A stretch of DNA of 19,005 nucleotides, from contig JAPZRK010000065.1 of NCBI GenBank assembly GCA_027531445.1, positions 1 to 19,005 of the forward strand, given 5' to 3'. Below, in pieces: positions 1 to 10,496 of this stretch. The notes beneath the pieces were generated by a model that saw only the letters and a program-made list of their open reading frames with translations, ran no database searches and was not told the origin of the DNA. Position numbers and translations under genes: made by a program. Every line of letters begins with the position of its first letter. The first letter of the stretch is position 1. This DNA is from Leptospira sp. Its GTDB lineage: Bacteria; Spirochaetota; Leptospiria; Leptospirales; Leptospiraceae.

Positions 1-107
1 TCCTTCGAGGACTCATCTTTTGGGGCAAGTGTCGATTTTTTAAAAGGTTCGCAAGGCAGTAAAACAACGCTGGGTACGAGGAAAAGGATCAAAATGTAGG
101 AACGCAT
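1..107 (-). CDS. 5' end of a probable lipoprotein or exported protein (partial)
   Basis: An open frame starts at an ATG on the minus strand (complement of 105-107) and runs off the left edge after about 35 codons. The translated start is MRSYILILFLVPSVVLLPCE, followed by PFKKSTLAPKDESS. It has a short basic N-terminus, a hydrophobic core and a cysteine at residue 19, which is the pattern of a bacterial lipoprotein signal peptide. Spirochaete lipoboxes are known to be relaxed, but Pro just before the Cys is unusual, so this could be an ordinary exported protein. No strong ribosome binding site is visible; a GGAAAGGG lies about 20 bases upstream. It diverges from the transglycosylase gene. The function of the mature protein cannot be judged from this fragment. 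Confidence 0.5.
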   Translation of the reverse strand, partial: MRSYILILFLVPSVVLLPCEPFKKSTLAPKDESSK

Positions 108-111
108 AGTT

Positions 112-127
112 GAAAATTCTAATTTTC
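112..127. promoter_or_regulatory. small inverted repeat in divergent intergenic region
   Basis: GAAAATT and AATTTTC form perfect 7-base arms around a CT spacer. The element sits just upstream of the minus-strand lipoprotein start and in the leader of the plus-strand transglycosylase. It could be an operator, but AT-rich inverted repeats of this size arise easily by chance. Confidence 0.2.
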
Positions 128-237
128 CCTTTCCAAGTTCAATCCAATTTACTTTGGTCTCCCTCGTTGAATATTTTTTATGGGACATAATTTTTTATCT
201 TCAGGAATCTGAAAATCCTACCGAAGTTGATCTTAGT

Positions 238-891
238 ATGGAAATTACGAATTTGCCCTCTCTCCAATCGGTCTTCTCTCGCATTCGTGAGCTGGAAAAT
301 ATGACAATCGACCCCAAGCAGGCGATTTCATTTCCAGATATGATTGAAAGAGAATGGGCAAAATCAAAGGGCAATGTCGATTCAAGAGCGAACCCAACAC
401 CGACATCAGAGCTGAAAATTCCAAATTCGCAAATCCCGTCCCTTTCCCTTGATATCCAAGACAAACAAATTGGTCCCACTCCAATTGGCAGTGGAAAACC
501 ACTACGCGATTCCGATTTGGTATCTTTCATCGAACAGACAGCATTAAATAAAGGTATTGATCCCAATCTCGTAAAGGCAGTGATCAAAACGGAATCTAAT
601 TTCAAACCAAATGCAGTTTCTCCCAAGGGAGCTCTGGGTCTTATGCAACTGATGCCATCGACTGCAGACATCCTCGGTGTGGATGATCCTTTAGATCCAA
701 GGGAAAATGTCGTAGGCGGAACCACTTATCTTAAAGACATGCTTACAAAATTTGGTGATACGGAGAAGGCTCTTGCGGCTTATAATGCAGGACCAGGTGC
801 TGTCCAAAAATACAAGGGAGTTCCTCCCTACCAAGAAACACAAAATTATATCAATAAAGTCAAAGAGAATTATAGAAAGTTTTCACAGTAA
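238..891 (+). CDS. lytic transglycosylase (SLT domain), peptidoglycan-cleaving
   Basis: The product (217 aa from the chosen ATG) cleaves the MurNAc-GlcNAc bond of peptidoglycan. The C-terminal half is a Slt70-type domain. It has the catalytic glutamate in IKTESNF (E119), followed by SPKGALGLMQLMPSTA, a central GGTTYLKDML helix and the AALAAYNAGPGAV-type block, here seen as ALAAYNAGPGAVQKY. The N-terminal part of about 90 residues is polar and low in complexity, and it shows no signal peptide. The frame stays open upstream to a TTG at 154, which would add 28 residues. The ATG at 238 is preferred because MEITNLPSLQSVF looks like a natural start, but neither start has a convincing Shine-Dalgarno sequence. 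The missing export signal is odd for a wall enzyme; it could use the flagellar export route or another system (inference). Confidence 0.88.
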   Translation: MEITNLPSLQSVFSRIRELENMTIDPKQAISFPDMIEREWAKSKGNVDSRANPTPTSELKIPNSQIPSLSLDIQDKQIGPTPIGSGKPLRDSDLVSFIEQTALNKGIDPNLVKAVIKTESNFKPNAVSPKGALGLMQLMPSTADILGVDDPLDPRENVVGGTTYLKDMLTKFGDTEKALAAYNAGPGAVQKYKGVPPYQETQNYINKVKENYRKFSQ

Positions 892-942
892 TAGAATTGG
901 AGACATCCCTACAATTCATCGATAAAAATTCCTACTGTTTTC

Positions 943-962
943 GTCTTTGATGTATCAAAGAC
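943..962. terminator. stem-loop between convergent genes, possible transcription end
   Basis: GTCTTTGAT and ATCAAAGAC form a perfect 9-base inverted repeat separated by only GT. It lies in the 86-base gap between the transglycosylase and the ATPase, which converge here. That position suits a bidirectional transcription end, but no clean U-tract follows on either strand, so it may be a protein-binding palindrome instead. Confidence 0.35.
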
Positions 963-977
963 AGAAGCATCTGATTC

Positions 978-2177
978 TCAAAATGCGCTGAACACGATGT
1001 CAGGTGATGCAATCAGAATTTCCTGCCCACCTGTTCGCACCAATTGTTTCGTATTAGGGAGGTTGACTACCTGTAAAAACTGATTGCACCCGATTGCCTT
1101 CCCAAATCTGATAAGGTTAGGTGAAGGATCTTTATCTGAGAGCTTAATTTCAATAAGGCAAAACGGTTTTCCTTCAACAGTCAATAAGAGATCCACTTCC
1201 CTCTTCTCTTTGTCGCGTATAAAAAAAAGTTCGGCCTTCGCTAAACCAAAATCATTCCAATAATCTACGGCTCGCTTAAAATGAGAAACCACAAAGTTTT
1301 CAAAACGAATGCCAGGGTCAGTCAATGTGGCCCAATCCCAAAAATATATCTTTTTCTCTTTTCTTATCCCTCTCGTTATCTTTTTGGAATACGGTTTGAT
1401 AAAATAGATATAGTAAACTCTCTCTAGTACTGTTAGCCATGATTCGGCTGTTTCAAATGCAACTTCCAAATCTTCTCGGATGGAATTGATGGACAATAAT
1501 GAACCTACTTTCGACGGCAATAGCTCAACCAAGCTTTCGAGTCGATCTATATCTTGAATTCTTGTTAGATCACGAATGTCTTCTCGAAGGATTCTTTGTT
1601 TTCTGGTTTCCGACCATCGACGGTAAAACGATGCATCATGTTTTGTGTATGGTTCCGGAAATCCACCAAACTTGAGCAGTGATTCATAGTTAAATGGACC
1701 TGACTTGGAAGTTTTTAAATTGTCCCATGATCTTTCTGGACTCTCTAGACGAACTTGCCTTAATTCACTGATTGTAAATGGATGTAAATGATAGAGAAAG
1801 TATCGACCCAGTAAGCTGTCCCCGCCCTTTTGGTAGAGGTCTAATCTCCCTGATCCCGTCACCCATATGCGAGCACTGTGTTGATTCTCATCAAAGAATC
1901 CTTTCAAAAAATTTTTGAACCGAGTCATTTTGTGAATCTCATCAAAAATGATAGTTGGTTTTTTGAATTCTAATCTCTGATTTGATAATAGATCTCTTTC
2001 GTTTTTTAACTTCTTTCTATCAGCTGGGATGTCATAGTTCAGATAGACTCCAGGATACTTCGTAAGTACCGCTTTTGCAAGGGTTGTCTTCCCGACTTGC
2101 CTGGGGCCTGCCAAGAACAGCATTTTGTCTACTGGATGGTGAATCAAAAAATCAGGCAAATAAGGACGTGAATCCAT
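978..2177 (-). CDS. AAA+ family ATPase with C-terminal DUF4143 domain
   Basis: This 399-residue protein belongs to the COG1373-type predicted ATPases. The N-terminal ATPase domain has a Walker A motif, GPRQVGKTT (residues 24-32), a Walker B motif, IIFDE (76-80), and a sensor-like WVTGSGRLDLY (about 105-115). The block GGDSLLGRYFLYHLHPFTISEL is typical of the family. The C-terminal part (about 200-390) matches the DUF4143 layout and contains KREVDLLLT...FCLIEIKLSD, a D...ExK arrangement resembling a PD-(D/E)XK nuclease fold. Whether it cuts DNA cannot be said. The family is patchily spread and often carried as an accessory gene; its physiological role is unknown. The upstream region carries repeated operator-like sequences reaching the start codon, which suggests tight, perhaps self-controlled, expression. 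No obvious Shine-Dalgarno sequence is present. Confidence 0.85.
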   Translation of the reverse strand: MDSRPYLPDFLIHHPVDKMLFLAGPRQVGKTTLAKAVLTKYPGVYLNYDIPADRKKLKNERDLLSNQRLEFKKPTIIFDEIHKMTRFKNFLKGFFDENQHSARIWVTGSGRLDLYQKGGDSLLGRYFLYHLHPFTISELRQVRLESPERSWDNLKTSKSGPFNYESLLKFGGFPEPYTKHDASFYRRWSETRKQRILREDIRDLTRIQDIDRLESLVELLPSKVGSLLSINSIREDLEVAFETAESWLTVLERVYYIYFIKPYSKKITRGIRKEKKIYFWDWATLTDPGIRFENFVVSHFKRAVDYWNDFGLAKAELFFIRDKEKREVDLLLTVEGKPFCLIEIKLSDKDPSPNLIRFGKAIGCNQFLQVVNLPNTKQLVRTGGQEILIASPDIVFSAF

Positions 2178-2215
2178 TTGACTAATTTTTTAGGTATATA
2201 TCTAAAATAGTCAAA
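2177..2215. promoter_or_regulatory. imperfect palindrome abutting the ATPase start codon
   Basis: Outer arms TTTGACTA (2177-2184) and TAGTCAAA (2208-2215) are exact complements. Inner arms TTTTAG and CTAAAA flank a TATATA centre, giving a 39-bp dyad. The right half contains TATATCTAAAATAGTCA (2197-2213). The first base of the dyad is part of the ATPase start codon, so a bound repressor could block transcription or the ribosome. No matching regulator gene is seen next to it. Confidence 0.5.
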
Positions 2216-2228
2216 CTATTATTTGGGT

Positions 2229-2245
2229 TATATCTAAATTAGTCA
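2229..2245. repeat. second copy of the TATATCTAAAWTAGTCA unit
   Basis: TATATCTAAATTAGTCA differs by one base from the copy at 2197-2213 and lies 32 bp further upstream of the ATPase gene, about three helical turns away. The phasing suggests cooperative binding of one regulator on the same face of the DNA. Confidence 0.45.
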
Positions 2246-2291
2246 GATAATAAAATAGGTAGATGCGAATTCAGGATTGATTGATAATCAC

Positions 2292-3620
2292 CTAATAGAA
2301 CGAGTTATAGCCGAATTTTTCCTGTAAGCCACGAGTGTATTTGTGGTAAGGAATTAAACTTGGGCTGGATTCCCATGAATCTTCTATCTTCTTCACGAGA
2401 AAGGAAAGCGCGGGGTATCCTTTCATTCGTTCCAAAACGCTCTTTTGAATCAAAATGGAGTCTTCACCCAAGGATACAAGTCCCAAAACACGACCGCCTT
2501 TTTTCCCTAGAAGAGACTTTTGGATTGATATCACATCTTGAGACCAAATGTCGGTTACGTACTGAAATGACTTTGGAGATTCTGTCGTATTACGAAGGTA
2601 ATGTGTTTTCGTTTTTGTCAAAAAATACAACGCAAAAGAAAACTCTTTCGGAAGATAAATCGGATCCGATTTCAGTATGGAGGCTTGACCATAGGCTTTG
2701 GTAATGCTTGTAGTTTTTGCTTCCCATGGTTCCTCAGTTTTTCTGAGGTCTCGATAGATAAAGAACATGGATACTGCAATCAGAATTAGGGATACAACGG
2801 ACGCAGTGTATGTATTTAACTCTTTTTCTGTCTTCAGTAGAATATGCCCAATTCCTAAAACAAGAAGTGGCAAGACAACGACCTTTGTTATCGACCACCA
2901 TTCGTTAGCAAGTGACTGGATCGAATGTGGACCTAAAAAATCAAAGTAAGAAAAAAGCAATAAACAAAGAATGAAAAATCCCATATAGGACGTAAGCATA
3001 ATAAATGGAACATTCTTCTTCTTATAAAAAACTGATGTTTTCTGAGCCTGTTTTCTCGCGCCACGAACCCCTGAAAATAAAACGAAAAAAGAAAAGCCAA
3101 GAAAGAACATGGTAAAACTGGAAAAAAACGCAAGTAAGGTGAGGAGTGGAAAGACAATCAAATCTGTGATCTTCTCCATACGAAATGTCAGAAACACTAA
3201 CAAAATAAATACGAGACACACTGTTTCTGGAAAGTATTCCGTTGGGAAAGAATACGAAATCGGAAAGAATACCGCAAGAAATGCAAGCAGATAATGATTG
3301 CGACCCCAAGAATCCCTTCGAAGCAATAACAAAAACAAATGAACAAAGAGACTATAAAAAAATCCAGCTAACGATAGAAATGCGGGAATGTAGTTTAGAC
3401 CTGTAATCTGCTTCCAAAATAACAAAATCACAAATGGAAGCGGTTCTTTGGCAGAGTAAAAGCCACCTTCTTCTGTAAGAGCGCGTAAATTTGCCATATA
3501 TTCCCACTCTGTTTCGGAAATTGGGAACGGGCGGAAAAGCGAAAAAATGGTAAAGCTGAGTGCAAGGACCAAGATGCTAAAAAGGAAGTTGGGGAGGGAA
3601 ATTGATTTGGGTTCTCGCAT
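2292..3620 (-). CDS. polytopic inner-membrane protein, possibly GT-C-like glycosyltransferase
   Basis: I do not recognise this 442-residue protein firmly. It has about eight or nine hydrophobic segments in the first 300 residues, starting with FLFSILVLALSFTIFSLF. A soluble C-terminal portion of about 140 residues contains DPIYLPKEFSFALYFLT. The first loop after TM1 holds acidic residues in PISETEWEYMANL, where GT-C enzymes (ArnT, PMT family) usually place their catalytic acidic residue, and the tail recalls the soluble tail of such enzymes. This similarity is one of architecture only. The gene starts 102 bases from the divergent mutase gene and shares with it a regulatory region holding a perfect palindrome. 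It reads toward the ATPase gene but is separated from it by 114 bases of repeat-bearing DNA. Confidence 0.7.
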   Translation of the reverse strand: MREPKSISLPNFLFSILVLALSFTIFSLFRPFPISETEWEYMANLRALTEEGGFYSAKEPLPFVILLFWKQITGLNYIPAFLSLAGFFYSLFVHLFLLLLRRDSWGRNHYLLAFLAVFFPISYSFPTEYFPETVCLVFILLVFLTFRMEKITDLIVFPLLTLLAFFSSFTMFFLGFSFFVLFSGVRGARKQAQKTSVFYKKKNVPFIMLTSYMGFFILCLLLFSYFDFLGPHSIQSLANEWWSITKVVVLPLLVLGIGHILLKTEKELNTYTASVVSLILIAVSMFFIYRDLRKTEEPWEAKTTSITKAYGQASILKSDPIYLPKEFSFALYFLTKTKTHYLRNTTESPKSFQYVTDIWSQDVISIQKSLLGKKGGRVLGLVSLGEDSILIQKSVLERMKGYPALSFLVKKIEDSWESSPSLIPYHKYTRGLQEKFGYNSFY

Positions 3621-3665
3621 GTTGAAAAGCCGGAAAATAGCCTATTCCTTTGATAAATTTTAGGT

Positions 3666-3687
3666 GAAATTATTCCAGAATAATTTC
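3666..3687. promoter_or_regulatory. perfect 22-bp palindrome between divergent genes (operator candidate)
   Basis: GAAATTATTC and GAATAATTTC are exact inverted arms around CA. The element lies 35 bases upstream of the mutase start and 46 bases upstream of the divergent membrane-protein start. The overlapping pair GTGAAATT (3664-3671) and AATTTCAC (3700-3707) adds a second, wider dyad. There is no GC-rich stem or U-tract, so a terminator is unlikely; a repressor or activator site controlling one or both genes is the best reading. Confidence 0.5.
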
Positions 3688-3711
3688 GATTATACATAGA
3701 ATTTCACAAAA

Positions 3712-3718
3712 AGAGGCG
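3712..3718 (+). promoter_or_regulatory. ribosome binding site of the mutase gene
   Basis: AGAGGCG lies four bases before the ATG at 3723 and supports that start. A second ATG two codons downstream at 3729 is also possible but spaced less typically. Confidence 0.55.
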
Positions 3719-3722
3719 CAAA

Positions 3723-5747
<2,025 letters not shown>

Positions 5748-5752
5748 CACAG

Positions 5753-6904
5753 TTGGATATCCAAAAATTTAAAATTCTTGTGGTTGAGGACAACGAACTC
5801 AACCGCAAGATCATTGTTCAACAATTAGCAAAAAACAAATTTCATGTTGATGAAGCTGAAAATGGTCAGATAGCTTTAGAAAAAGTTGCTCTCCTCAAAC
5901 CCGATCTAATCCTTTTGGATGTTATGATGCCCGTCTTGGACGGATTTGCAGTCTTAAAAAAACTTAGAGAGACCCAAACTCAAGTCGAACTACCGATCAT
6001 TCTTGTAACTTCGATGCAGGATTCAGAAGACATTGTTAAAGGTTTTCAGCTTGGTGCGAATGACTACCTCCCAAAAAACTTCAACACAGAAGAATTACTC
6101 GCGAGAGTAAACTCTGGATTAAAAATTCGAGACCTTCACAATTTATTGAAGGATCGAAATAATACAATCGAAAGAGAACTGGATATGGCAAGACTCATCC
6201 AGAAAAAGATACTCCCTGTCTCAACTCCGCTACTCCCGGGTTATACGATCTCAGCACTGTATGTCCCTATGGATAAAATTGGCGGGGATTATTATGACTT
6301 TTTAGAAAACGAATCCTATTGCGATTTTTTTATGGCTGATGTTTCCGGGCATGGGGTACCAGGTGCGCTCATCGCATCAATTTTAAAAATGTCACTGAAA
6401 TCGATTCACGATCCAAATCCATCAATTACGGAAATTCTATCTACCATGGATCAGGCAGTATATGAACGCGGTGCGATTGGTATGTTTGCAACTGCTCTCA
6501 TTATGCGATTGTATTTTAAAGAAGGACGGATAGCCTATTCAAGTGCAGGTCACCATCCCCTACTCATTCAACGTAGATCAAATGACACTTTTATTAATTT
6601 AACAGTACCCGGAACGCCGCTTGGGATAAACTATGATTTCAAAAAAGTAAGTTTTAATTCGGAAGAGTTCCAATTGATACCAGGAGATCGAATCATCCTC
6701 TATACAGATGGAATTCTCGAAGCCACTAATGAAGAAGAAGCAGATTTTGAATCAACTGAATGGTATAATTTTTTAAACGAATACCGTGATTCTAAACTAA
6801 CAGAGTTATCCTCTCAATTGTTAAAAACACTTTCAAAATTTTCACAACGAGAGCACTTCGAGGATGATTTAACATGGGTTGTCATTGATTACGATGGAAT
6901 CTGA
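5753..6904 (+). CDS. response regulator fused to PP2C/RsbU-type serine phosphatase
   Basis: This 383-residue protein has a receiver domain (about 6-125) with acidic pocket E12-D13, phospho-acceptor D56 in ILLDVMMP, T86 and K108 in YLPKNF. A coiled linker follows, including ERELDMARLIQKKILP. The C-terminal SpoIIE/RsbU-type PP2C phosphatase domain (about 160-380) has metal-binding aspartates in GGDYYDF (D179) and ADVSGHG (D196), with DRIILYTDGILEA and FEDDLTWVV near the end. Proteins of this class typically dephosphorylate STAS anti-anti-sigma factors after phosphorylation of the receiver. The start is a TTG five bases after the mutase stop; no nearer ATG fits the receiver fold. A purine-rich AAGGAAG lies about 19 bases upstream, so translation probably relies on coupling to the mutase. 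The matching histidine kinase is not in the window. Confidence 0.92.
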   Translation: MDIQKFKILVVEDNELNRKIIVQQLAKNKFHVDEAENGQIALEKVALLKPDLILLDVMMPVLDGFAVLKKLRETQTQVELPIILVTSMQDSEDIVKGFQLGANDYLPKNFNTEELLARVNSGLKIRDLHNLLKDRNNTIERELDMARLIQKKILPVSTPLLPGYTISALYVPMDKIGGDYYDFLENESYCDFFMADVSGHGVPGALIASILKMSLKSIHDPNPSITEILSTMDQAVYERGAIGMFATALIMRLYFKEGRIAYSSAGHHPLLIQRRSNDTFINLTVPGTPLGINYDFKKVSFNSEEFQLIPGDRIILYTDGILEATNEEEADFESTEWYNFLNEYRDSKLTELSSQLLKTLSKFSQREHFEDDLTWVVIDYDGI

Positions 6905-6939
6905 GATTTCTGGAATTTGAAAAAAATGGGAACAAATCT

Positions 6940-7893
<954 letters not shown>

Positions 7894-7900
7894 TATTTAA

Positions 7901-9562
7901 CTATTTAGCCCACTCGTAACGTTTATCAACAAGAGAGGCTTCTATTCTTGCTCGTTTGATGTCCCAACCAAGACCTTTCGCAAGCTTTTCATCAATTTTT
8001 TTACGATCCATAGCATTGATTTTACCAACAGTTCCTGCTCCAGACCTTCGGAAATAGAAGTCTGTCGCATGAATGATATCTAAAAATTTGACAGCATATT
8101 CAATTTCTTCTTCATATAACAATTCTCCATTCGGCAATTGGTATTTTTCCTTGCCAGATAACGAAAGAATTCGAAAGGTTTCTTTCCCATATCTGCCTGC
8201 CAAGGTTTCTAATTTCAAACCATTTTCATTCGGGAATTGAGTCGTGAGCTGTTCGACGAGCTCCTTTCTTGACGTGAAATCACCACCTATCAACGTTTGC
8301 TTATCGGATTGACAAAGTATCCTTTCTTTTTTTAGAAAAAAAGAAACTTGATCCATCAATTTTTCAGAAACATTTCTGCTCGTCGTATATTTTCCGCCCA
8401 GTGCCGAAAAAAATCCTGCAAAACCTTCAGCTGTATAGTTCATTATTTCCGACTTGCGAGAAGCCGAGTATGTTTCTTTTTTAGAATCAGCATCTTCCAC
8501 CAACGGTCTCAAACCACCATAATAGTAGACTACATCATCTAACTTTAATGGTGCGAGACCAAAAGAAGAATTCACTTCATCAAGTAGATTTTTGATTTCT
8601 GATTCAGTCACTTCAAACGAATCAGGATGGTTATCAAAGATCGTGTCTGTAGTACCAATGATTGTTTGATTACGCCAAGGTATTACAAATAAATGTGAGC
8701 CATCTTTTTTCTTTAAAATAATGCATTCTTTACTACAAATATTTCGAACAACAGCATGAATTCCTTTTGATCTTAAGATTTTCTTTTCAGTTGAAATGCC
8801 TGCCATCGCTTCAATGATATCTGCCCAAGGACCAGCACAATTTACAACTACCTTAGCTGATACAGTTCGTTCCTTTCCTGTCTCGGTATCTGACACATTG
8901 ATTGAATATCCACCTGAATATTGTTTTGTGATATAATTTACATTTGTATAGTTTAGGGCATGGGCACCCCTTGCTTTTGCGGAAAATATAAATTCACAAG
9001 TGTGATACTCCGGATTGATATTCATATAATCGTAATATTGATAAGAACCTATGAGAGAGTTTCGGGAAAGCGGAAATGATTTGTAAATCGTTTCTGATTT
9101 TGAATTCCAAATAAATCTTGGTATATGAGTATCAGATACGATTTCCTGATTTCGGTCAAAAGATAGAAAGTTGTACAATAGCATTCCAGCCCAAAGCACA
9201 ATCCGTTCAAAAAATGAATGAATCGGAATGATAAACCCTAGCGGTCTAACTGAATGTGGACCAATTTTTGCCAATACTCGTCTTTCTTTTAAAGACTCTC
9301 TCACTAAAGAAAATTCTAGATTTTTTAAATACCGAAGTCCGCCATGTATCAATTTTGAAGTTGCCTGACTTGTTCCTGATGCATAATCTGATTTTTCAAC
9401 CAAAAGGCATTTAAATCCTCGTAGAGTGGCATCCCACAAAACATTTGCACCTGTTATACCACCGCCAATGATGATCAGATCATACTCTTTATCTAAATGA
9501 TCAATTCGGCTCAATTTAAAATTCTTTTTGGACTGTGGTTTTGGTAATTGTGTTTTTTTCAT
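7901..9562 (-). CDS. glpD: FAD-dependent glycerol-3-phosphate dehydrogenase
   Basis: The enzyme oxidises sn-glycerol-3-phosphate to dihydroxyacetone phosphate at the membrane, feeding electrons to the quinone pool. The N-terminus has the FAD dinucleotide motif in IIGGGITGANVLWDATLRG (G33, G35, G38), then VEKSDYASGTSQATSKLIHGGLRYL, the family signature. Further on are VNCAGPWAD, GSHLFVIPWRNQTIIGTTDT and YYYGGLRPLVED. The C-terminal domain resembles the usual GlpD cap region. The frame is open to 9667, but a start there would overlap the lipid-kinase gene by 95 bases and add unrelated sequence. The ATG at 9562, ten bases after that gene's stop, gives 553 residues and a natural N-terminus, somewhat longer than the roughly 500 residues of E. 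coli GlpD. It is the last gene of a four-gene glycerolipid operon. Confidence 0.93.
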   Translation of the reverse strand: MKKTQLPKPQSKKNFKLSRIDHLDKEYDLIIIGGGITGANVLWDATLRGFKCLLVEKSDYASGTSQATSKLIHGGLRYLKNLEFSLVRESLKERRVLAKIGPHSVRPLGFIIPIHSFFERIVLWAGMLLYNFLSFDRNQEIVSDTHIPRFIWNSKSETIYKSFPLSRNSLIGSYQYYDYMNINPEYHTCEFIFSAKARGAHALNYTNVNYITKQYSGGYSINVSDTETGKERTVSAKVVVNCAGPWADIIEAMAGISTEKKILRSKGIHAVVRNICSKECIILKKKDGSHLFVIPWRNQTIIGTTDTIFDNHPDSFEVTESEIKNLLDEVNSSFGLAPLKLDDVVYYYGGLRPLVEDADSKKETYSASRKSEIMNYTAEGFAGFFSALGGKYTTSRNVSEKLMDQVSFFLKKERILCQSDKQTLIGGDFTSRKELVEQLTTQFPNENGLKLETLAGRYGKETFRILSLSGKEKYQLPNGELLYEEEIEYAVKFLDIIHATDFYFRRSGAGTVGKINAMDRKKIDEKLAKGLGWDIKRARIEASLVDKRYEWAK

Positions 9563-9572
9563 GATTTTCTGA

Positions 9573-10496
9573 TTAACAACGAATGGAGATACAACTTGGA
9601 ACAACGGTAAACTTTGCAGGCAATTGCCCCATATTTTCACCGTCCACATCGATGAATACATCTTCATCGGAATTTGCTTCTAAAGAATTGATTTGACGAG
9701 ATGTTACTTTTTCTTCTTCCAATAACTTTCCTTTATAAAGTTTAGAAAATTTTGCCATCGTTTCAAGAACACCAACGTCCTTTATTGCAAGCACATCCAT
9801 CTGGCCATCATCTAGTTTAGCCTTTGGCGCAAACCACATACCGCCACCAGCAAACTCAGCATTAGCGCAGACTACTAACCTACACTTTGCTTCTATACTT
9901 TCTCCATTACCTAATTTTAATTTTATGAACTTATTTTTATAAGTGAAGAGACAAACAAATGTATAAAATAAAAATACAATTTTTCCACCTAGCCATTTGC
10001 CAAGACTAGAACGATTTACTTTGTAAACCACCTCTCCGCCCATACCAAAATCCGCTAAATTAAGACAATAATAGATCCCCTTAGACTTGTCTGTTTTTGT
10101 ATATTCTACCTCGACCAAATCGATTTTACGTACTTTTCCATCTATTATTTGTTTAATGGCGATGGCTGGATCTGTACTCACCTTTACTGTTTTTACAAAA
10201 TCATTTCCTCGACCTGCAGGTATCGGACTAAAGATGGCTTTATCGTTAATCGGTTTTCCATTTTCTAAAAATCCGTTTACGATATTAGAAAGTGTTCCGT
10301 CTCCGCCTATACCAATGATCCAATCGAATCCATCTTTGATGGCACGACTTGATATTTGTAAGGCACTCGTTGCAGGAGCGGTCTCCTCGTAATGGTAGTC
10401 AATCTTACGGTTATCAAGTTCCGCTTTGACCTTTTCCCAGACTTTTGTAGAAACCCCTCCTCCGGAGACAGGATTTAAGATAATTTTGGCTTTCAT
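9573..10496 (-). CDS. diacylglycerol kinase-family lipid kinase
   Basis: This 307-residue protein of the DagK catalytic-domain family phosphorylates a lipid hydroxyl, probably of diacylglycerol or a related ether/ester glycerolipid, using ATP. Motifs are NPVSGGG (8-14), the nucleotide-binding GGDGT (64-68), PIPAGRGNDFVKT (91-103) and, near the end, a CANAEFAGGGMWFAPKAKLDDGQMDVL block typical of this family. It has no transmembrane segment apart from a short hydrophobic patch (IVFLFYTFVCLF). The ATG overlaps the stop of the TetR gene by four bases (ATGA), a sign of translational coupling. The exact lipid substrate cannot be told from sequence; bacterial members include DgkB, YegS and a mycobacterial kinase for phosphatidylinositol mannoside synthesis. 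Confidence 0.9.
   Translation of the reverse strand: MKAKIILNPVSGGGVSTKVWEKVKAELDNRKIDYHYEETAPATSALQISSRAIKDGFDWIIGIGGDGTLSNIVNGFLENGKPINDKAIFSPIPAGRGNDFVKTVKVSTDPAIAIKQIIDGKVRKIDLVEVEYTKTDKSKGIYYCLNLADFGMGGEVVYKVNRSSLGKWLGGKIVFLFYTFVCLFTYKNKFIKLKLGNGESIEAKCRLVVCANAEFAGGGMWFAPKAKLDDGQMDVLAIKDVGVLETMAKFSKLYKGKLLEEEKVTSRQINSLEANSDEDVFIDVDGENMGQLPAKFTVVPSCISIRC

Noticed and set aside
201..725. 174-codon open frame on the minus strand opposite the transglycosylase
   Set aside because: It has no recognisable domain and lies entirely opposite strongly conserved SLT motifs, so it is a shadow frame.
978..2177. The DUF4143 ATPase as a defence system or toxin-antitoxin member
   Set aside because: No antitoxin, methylase, nuclease or other defence gene is adjacent, and single-copy DUF4143 ATPases are widespread with unknown function.
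2360..2704. 114-codon open frame on the plus strand inside the membrane protein gene
   Set aside because: It has no domain and lies opposite the coherent C-terminal part of a membrane protein; it is likely a shadow.
9563..9667. N-terminal extension of GlpD by 35 residues
   Set aside because: It would overlap the lipid-kinase coding end by 95 bases, and its sequence does not resemble GlpD. The ATG at 9562 gives the natural start.
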